Below, piece by piece: positions 39,550 to 43,742 of a stretch of DNA of 43,742 nt. The notes beneath the pieces are model-generated. The model saw only the letters and a program-made list of their open reading frames with translations. It was not told the DNA's origin and searched no databases. Both the position numbers and the translations under genes were made by a program. The number at the start of each line of letters is the position of its first letter. The stretch's first letter is position 1. The DNA is taken from contig CAZFZT010000017.1 in the NCBI GenBank assembly GCA_964523675.1, positions 1 to 43,742 of the forward strand, written 5' to 3'. The stretch comes from CAZFZT01 sp964523675 (lineage in GTDB: Bacteria > Planctomycetota > Phycisphaerae > Phycisphaerales > SM1A02).

Positions 39550-40941
39550 TCAACCCCATTCGGCCAGGAGCTCGAGCAGGTCGGGCACACCGACGGAACC
39601 GCTTCCATCGAAGTCTTCCTTACAGCCGAAGCAATCACCCCAGGCAGCAAGAAGCGCGAGCAGGTCCGGCACGCCCACGGAGCCGTTGCAATCGAGGTCG
39701 GCAAAGGAAATAGTTGGTGTTTGCGGAACGATCTTGTGAACGCCGCTGCTGAGCGTGGTGATGTAGATCTCACCGGCCGCGTCTTCGCCGAACGATGTGA
39801 TATTGCTGATGCCAGCGCCAAGTGCGGTTTGGGTGGTGAAGTCGCTCACAGGATGTGAGGGCGGAGGGCTTGAACTGGGCGCCGGTTGATTGTCGCGGTT
39901 GTACTTGAGCGACCACACGTTGCCGTTGCTCAGGTTGGCGAAGAAGTAAGTGCCATCAAGCGTCGGGATCGCGCAGCCACGATAAACGTACCCGCCGATG
40001 ACGGAGTACCCGCCGGACCAGTTGTACGTGTGGAACGGCCAGGAGAGGGCGGGGTTGCCGGGGCAGTTGCCGGGCGAGAATGAGTTGTTGCCTTCGTAGC
40101 ACTTCCAGCCGTAGTTCTCACCGCCGGTGGAGTCCGCGTGCTGGAAGCTGACCTCTTCGCGTGTGTTCTGGCCGACATCACCGATGTACAGGTCGCCGGT
40201 CAGACGGTCAAACGAGTTTCGCCATGGGTTGCGCAAGCCGTACGCCCAGATCTCACGTCGCACGCCGCCCTGCCCCACAAACGGGTTGTTCGAAGGGATC
40301 AGGTAACCCTGTGTATCAACAGGGACATTGACATCGATCCGGAGGATCTTGCCGCGAAGGTCCGCCAGGTTTTGTGCGAAGTTGTTCGGATCGCCGCCGC
40401 CGCCGCCATCGCCGGTTGCGATATACAGATACCCATCGAGTCCGAACGCAATCCAGCCGCCGTTGTGATTGCTGGCGTTCTGGGGAATGGTGATGATCGT
40501 CTTCGCAGTGGAGGTGTCAGCCACATTCGGGTCGTCCTGCGACACGGTGTAGCGGCGCACGAAGGAACTGGATCCTTGCGTGAAATAGACGTAGAAGTAA
40601 CCGTTCTCCGCGTAGTTCGGGTGGAACGCCAAGCCGAGAAGTCCTTGCTCATTGCCTGAGCCGGTAATGCCGGTGATCGTGATGAACGGCGTGCTGAGGA
40701 GCTGCTGGTTCAGAAGGTCGTAAACACGAATGCGCCCCTGCGTGGTGGTGGGTTTCTGCTCCACGATGAAGATGCGGCTGTGGTCGCCCGGCGCATGGGT
40801 GACGAAGACAGGCCGGTTGACCTGCGCCCCGGAGAGAATTTGCTGTTTGGCAATCGGCTCGACTCCGGTCTGGGCCAAGGCGCCGGTTGTAAGCGCAAAT
40901 GAGGCGGTGCAGAGGGCACAGGCGGCTAAGCGGAACTTCAT
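39550..40941 (-). CDS. secreted sugar-dehydrogenase-like beta-propeller protein with C-terminal repeats
   Basis: 463 residues. Signal peptide (LAACALCTASFALTTGALAQ). The body is a PQQ-dependent glucose/sorbosone dehydrogenase-like six-bladed propeller: VTHAPGDHSRIFIVEQKP, GLLGLAFHPNYAENGYFYVY, SNHNGGWIAFGLDGYLYIAT, GKILRIDVNVP, YGLRNPWRNSFDRLTGDLYIGD (overlapping motifs around the conserved R-N-P-W) and GGENYGWKC. Quinone binding is plausible but not proven. The C-terminus carries two EF-hand-like repeats, DLDCNGSVGVPDLLALLAAW and FDGSGSVGVPDLLELLAEW, shared with the two beta-helix proteins. It is exported and probably anchored through that module. AAGGAG lies 8 nt before the ATG at 40941. 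Confidence 0.85.
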   Translation of the reverse strand: MKFRLAACALCTASFALTTGALAQTGVEPIAKQQILSGAQVNRPVFVTHAPGDHSRIFIVEQKPTTTQGRIRVYDLLNQQLLSTPFITITGITGSGNEQGLLGLAFHPNYAENGYFYVYFTQGSSSFVRRYTVSQDDPNVADTSTAKTIITIPQNASNHNGGWIAFGLDGYLYIATGDGGGGGDPNNFAQNLADLRGKILRIDVNVPVDTQGYLIPSNNPFVGQGGVRREIWAYGLRNPWRNSFDRLTGDLYIGDVGQNTREEVSFQHADSTGGENYGWKCYEGNNSFSPGNCPGNPALSWPFHTYNWSGGYSVIGGYVYRGCAIPTLDGTYFFANLSNGNVWSLKYNRDNQPAPSSSPPPSHPVSDFTTQTALGAGISNITSFGEDAAGEIYITTLSSGVHKIVPQTPTISFADLDCNGSVGVPDLLALLAAWGDCFGCKEDFDGSGSVGVPDLLELLAEWG

Positions 40942-41176
40942 CTGAGAACTCCTTTTCATTCTGGGGTTCGTTCTGGGCAGGGGGGCGGTCCTGGGAGCGG
41001 TGTTCGGGCAAAGGAGTGGCGGCGGCCTGCATCACGGCAGGCATCTGCAGAGATAGCCGCTCGCGCACCCGGCGCGCGGCGGTCCCGCTGGCCTCCACAG
41101 CACAAAACATAGCCGATCTCGGGCTATACGCAAACCGATTCGCACAGAAAAGCGCAAAACCGGTACTTTGAAGACT

Positions 41177-42160
41177 TCAGGTTGTTTGGGTCAGATAACG
41201 CACGATGCCTGTGATATTCATCTGAAGCAACGTGTCGGTGACAAATCGGTCCACCAAGTCGGCCGGCACCCCTGCTATTCGGGCGTTCTCGCGCACCCAA
41301 TCTCGATACTCATCAAAGATTGACGATTCAAAATTGGCCAGCTCCATCTCCTGCGGCTTCATACGCAATCGGTCGGAGATAAATGAGCTGTGCGCTTCAA
41401 GCGAATGGCGCACCGCTGCAAGATGGTTCTGCGGATTCTCGACCCTGCCAAAATGCGTCAAATAGAGGGCGTGAAATTGCTCTCGATCAATGCGATCGAT
41501 CGAGGTGGTCCATTGCGTGAGGTCGAACTCAGGCGGCGGCGTAGGCAGGTTGATGAAACGCTCCAGTGCGTTGCGCGGCTCGTTGCTGTGATGCTGCGGC
41601 ACCACCATGCCAGCGACATCGCCGGTGAAACAGACGGATTCGATCGGCGACCGCAGGGCAAAACAGCAGTGATGGCGCGCATGGCCGGGCGACTCGATGG
41701 CTGTGAAGTGGAGCCCTGCTGCATCGATCGCGTCGCCATCCTGAAGCGGCACCACCCGATCTTCGGGAATCGGCAGTAGCGTGCCCCACAATCGGTCCAT
41801 CTGCGAGCCATAGATTCGGTTGGCGCTTCGCAGTAGGCGGGACGGATCAATCAGGTGGTGCGCACCGAACCCGTGAACGTAGATCCGTCCCTCGAAGGAT
41901 GGCTCGGCTGCGAGGTGGCCTGCGGCCCCGGCGTGATCGAGATGAATGTGCGTCAGAAGCACCGCGCGGAGATCTGCGGGGCCTATGCGATGCCGCTCCA
42001 GTTCTGCCAGCAGGTTCTTGTAGGTTGACCCCGGGCCCGTCTCGATCAGGACAGCGCCTTCGCCACGGCCGCGCGGCCCCTTGATGAGGAAAGCCGCGAT
42101 CGACTGTGGCTGGCCCAGGTGCTTCAAATCGAGGATGTGGATCGCTGACGAGGCAGGCAT
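41177..42160 (-). CDS. metallo-beta-lactamase-fold hydrolase
   Basis: 327 residues, cytoplasmic. The MBL signature is AVLLTHIHLDHAGAAGHLA (H-x-H-x-D-H); further ligands are in SPGHARHHCCFAL and VCFTGDVAGMVVP. The order and C-terminal helical part (LTHFGRVENPQNHLAAVRHS) match glyoxalase-II/AHL-lactonase-like hydrolases rather than PhnP types. The substrate is not evident. The ATG at 42160 gives M-P-A-S-S-A-I-H-I-L-D-L, the expected beginning; a Pro-rich in-frame extension with alternative ATG/GTG codons up to 42235 is less likely. No Shine-Dalgarno or -10 is visible. Divergent from the PilZ gene. Confidence 0.82.
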   Translation of the reverse strand: MPASSAIHILDLKHLGQPQSIAAFLIKGPRGRGEGAVLIETGPGSTYKNLLAELERHRIGPADLRAVLLTHIHLDHAGAAGHLAAEPSFEGRIYVHGFGAHHLIDPSRLLRSANRIYGSQMDRLWGTLLPIPEDRVVPLQDGDAIDAAGLHFTAIESPGHARHHCCFALRSPIESVCFTGDVAGMVVPQHHSNEPRNALERFINLPTPPPEFDLTQWTTSIDRIDREQFHALYLTHFGRVENPQNHLAAVRHSLEAHSSFISDRLRMKPQEMELANFESSIFDEYRDWVRENARIAGVPADLVDRFVTDTLLQMNITGIVRYLTQTT

Positions 42161-42339
42161 GCGTAGTTGCGGGGCGGGGAACGGTGCTGGAAAAAGAGGC
42201 GAATACGGCATCAGGGGCTGCTGCAGCCGATTCACTCAAGCTGACGGGGGTCTGGATCGATAAGCATTCGGCGACGCGATTTTTCGTCGGTCCGGGAAGT
42301 CGAGGCCACATTATCGCACCGGCAACCGATGTGCCGTCC

Positions 42340-43503
42340 ATGACTGACTCACGATTCCGCCGATTCTTAGAACTCTCCGAGCACGAACGCCGGAAACTGC
42401 TTGACGACCTCAACCGTCGCTCAAGCCCTGCGGTGTCGAAGCGCGCCTGGATGCGCTATCCGTTCCCTGTTTCCGACATTCCGCTCTGCATCGAACATCC
42501 AAGCGGCGGGCAGAGCTGTTTCCTTGTCTTCGGAAGGAACCTCTCCCGGCATGGCATGAGCGTGCTGCACGGCGGCTACGTTCATCCCTCCTCCAAGTGC
42601 AGCGTAATCCTGCGTGACAGTGAAGGTCACCCGCTTGTATGCAGTGGGATTGTGCGGCATTGCGAACTGATTTCCGGATACTGCCATCAACTCGGTATCT
42701 GGTTTCCACAACCGTTAGATGTGAAACGGTTCGTCTCCAGCGGAGAGTCAACAGACAATGCGGCCGGTCAGGACAATGCTCCGCTGCCGCCGTTCACCCA
42801 GACCTGGTCGGTTCTGATCGTCGATTCCTTTGAGCCCGATCGGCTGTTGCTTGAGCATCAACTCAGGGCAGTTTCGATCAGCACCCATGCCGCTGCCACA
42901 TCCGGGGCTGCGATCGATCTTGCAGTGCGGCTGAAACCGCATCTGGTTCTGGTCGGCCTGCACCCCACGGCGGAGCATGGCCTGCACGCTGTGTCCTCGA
43001 TCCATTCGATGCTGCCGGACGTGCCGATTGTGATGTTGCTGGCGGAGACTGATGTCAATGCGGTGAGTGAGGCGCGGCGGTCCGGCGCATCGACAGTGCT
43101 GGGTAAGCCGTTCTCGATCGAACTGCTCATCGCTCAGCTCCGCACGTTGCTGGGTGAGGCGCCGCGGTTGACTGGTCGAAGCACCGCAGAGCAATCGCCT
43201 GGTATGGCAGCGCTGATCGCGCGGTTCGTTGATTCCGCCCATCGAGTGGCTGATCGTCTTGAGGTTGCGCTGCATGAAAACGCCATGATGGATGTGCGGG
43301 CCATGTGCTGCTGGATGAGGGGCTCGGGCATTGGGTATGGATTTCAGGATCTCTCCGTGGCGGCCATGAACGTGCTTGTAAGCATGGACAGAGCGGAGAT
43401 GTCTAGCGACCAGGAAGACCGCCAGGAAGTTGAGGATCGGGTGCGATTGCTTGCAGAGTGCTGCCGGGCAGTCGAGGCGCCGCAGACGCGGGCCGTGGCT
43501 TGA
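42340..43503 (+). CDS. PilZ domain, pseudo-receiver and pseudo-HPt fusion protein
   Basis: 387 residues, cytoplasmic. Residues about 33-132 are a PilZ c-di-GMP-binding domain, with R-x-x-x-R at 35-39 (RAWMR) and N-x-S-x-x-G at 67-72. Residues about 157-270 are a receiver fold: VLIVDSFEPDR (one acidic residue) and the conserved Lys in GKPF, but the phosphoacceptor Asp is Gly 206 in LVLVGLHPTA. Residues about 288-385 resemble a histidine phosphotransfer bundle, AMCCWMRGSGIGYGFQDLSV; where HPt proteins have His-x-L-K-G there is Cys-W-M-R-G. The protein could bind c-di-GMP and partners without phosphotransfer. The start at 42340 has no Shine-Dalgarno and is the least certain point; GTG at 42331 is an alternative. 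Confidence 0.72.
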   Translation: MTDSRFRRFLELSEHERRKLLDDLNRRSSPAVSKRAWMRYPFPVSDIPLCIEHPSGGQSCFLVFGRNLSRHGMSVLHGGYVHPSSKCSVILRDSEGHPLVCSGIVRHCELISGYCHQLGIWFPQPLDVKRFVSSGESTDNAAGQDNAPLPPFTQTWSVLIVDSFEPDRLLLEHQLRAVSISTHAAATSGAAIDLAVRLKPHLVLVGLHPTAEHGLHAVSSIHSMLPDVPIVMLLAETDVNAVSEARRSGASTVLGKPFSIELLIAQLRTLLGEAPRLTGRSTAEQSPGMAALIARFVDSAHRVADRLEVALHENAMMDVRAMCCWMRGSGIGYGFQDLSVAAMNVLVSMDRAEMSSDQEDRQEVEDRVRLLAECCRAVEAPQTRAVA

Positions 43504-43677
43504 TCGACGGTTTCATAGCTCAATGAGGTCACGCCTTCTTCGGACCGGGACGATACCGGCCGATAAGCCGCAGTCACGCTGCCTGCAGTTGGCGGGTAGT
43601 CTTGCGGCAATCAGTGGTCATGCGGGTGCGCGAAATAGTCGTGCGGATCTAGCCGATAACGGTCATGGAGACACGCC

Positions 43678-43742
43678 ATGCTCACCTTGCGCAACGTGAT
43701 GATCGCTGATGTGGTAACGATCGGTCTCGATGAGACGCTGGA
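43678..43742 (+). CDS. N-terminus of a CBS-domain protein, cut by window edge
   Basis: Only 21 codons are visible, MLTLRNVMIADVVTIGLDETL, which is a typical opening of a CBS domain (V-x-D-V-M-x-x-x-V-V-T-V-x-x-D-x-x-L). GGAG at 43667-43670 lies 7 nt before the ATG. CBS pairs bind adenosine nucleotides and regulate partner proteins; the rest lies outside the window. Confidence 0.6.
   Translation, partial: MLTLRNVMIADVVTIGLDETL

Noticed and set aside
41106..41133. Promoter for the sugar-dehydrogenase-like gene (TTGCGT-N16-TATGTT, minus)
   Set aside because: Only 3 of 6 and 4 of 6 matches and 165 nt from the start; too weak to list.

Overview
The window looks like chromosomal DNA of a Gram-negative planctomycete, most likely class Phycisphaerae. 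The evidence is: several secreted proteins whose C-termini carry EF-hand-like repeats of the D-x-[DN]-G-x-V-G-V-P-D-L-L-x-L-L-A-x-W-G type; a membrane protein ending in a CxxCGYDLRG...CPECG zinc ribbon; a pilin-like protein with a G-N-V-x-F-G-D-G-S motif; a plain GC-rich base composition (about 60 % by eye); and LPS-heptose genes that imply an outer membrane. Nearly all genes are housekeeping or cell-envelope genes. I see no phage, IS transposase, integrase, CRISPR array or defence island.

Layout. 1-725 (-): edge-truncated secreted HExxH peptidase-like protein. 1184-7989 (+): a coiled-coil/Gln-rich membrane protein, a small ORF, a double-VWA membrane protein and two lipoproteins, resembling part of a Bat (aerotolerance-like) locus without moxR. 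8026-9497 (+): pilin-like protein and pyrE. 9653-9888: two divergent tRNA genes (CAT and TCT anticodons). 9893-10699 (+): LPS-kinase-like protein starting 4 nt after tRNA-Arg. 10656-13094 (-): unknown protein and dnaK. 13498-15335 (+): unknown protein, PhnP-like metallo-hydrolase, and a compact gene for a 24-aa Lys/Pro-rich peptide. 15408-19846: two divergent beta-helix exoproteins, both with broken C-termini. 19914-24256: small membrane protein, PfpI-like protein, heptosyltransferase, unknown protein, membrane-anchored GmhB-like phosphatase, and a divergent zinc-ribbon membrane protein. 24280-30897 (-): Gfo/Idh oxidoreductase, S9 peptidase, thioredoxin, folP, large exported protein. 30967-34544: antiporter-like membrane protein, lipoprotein, folC. 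34627-38554 (-): acs with two inserted repeats, unknown protein, nucleotide-kinase/deoxyribosyltransferase-like fusion. 38687-40941: ferritin-like protein, truncated cupredoxin, secreted sugar-dehydrogenase-like propeller. 41177-43742: MBL hydrolase, PilZ-REC-HPt-like protein, and the start of a CBS-domain protein.

The strongest window-wide signal is in transcription and translation. At nine genes a -10-like hexamer (TANNNT) sits exactly 6 nt before the start codon and no Shine-Dalgarno sequence is visible. About a dozen other genes have clear Shine-Dalgarno sites instead. The cell therefore seems to use leaderless and leadered initiation side by side, and the pattern fixes several starts, including two GTG starts.

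Functional links: folP and folC serve folate; waaF-like, gmhB-like and the WaaP/InaA-like kinase serve LPS inner core; pyrE serves pyrimidines; acs serves acetate activation. Three exoproteins share the same C-terminal repeat module, which is presumably a common anchoring or sorting signal.
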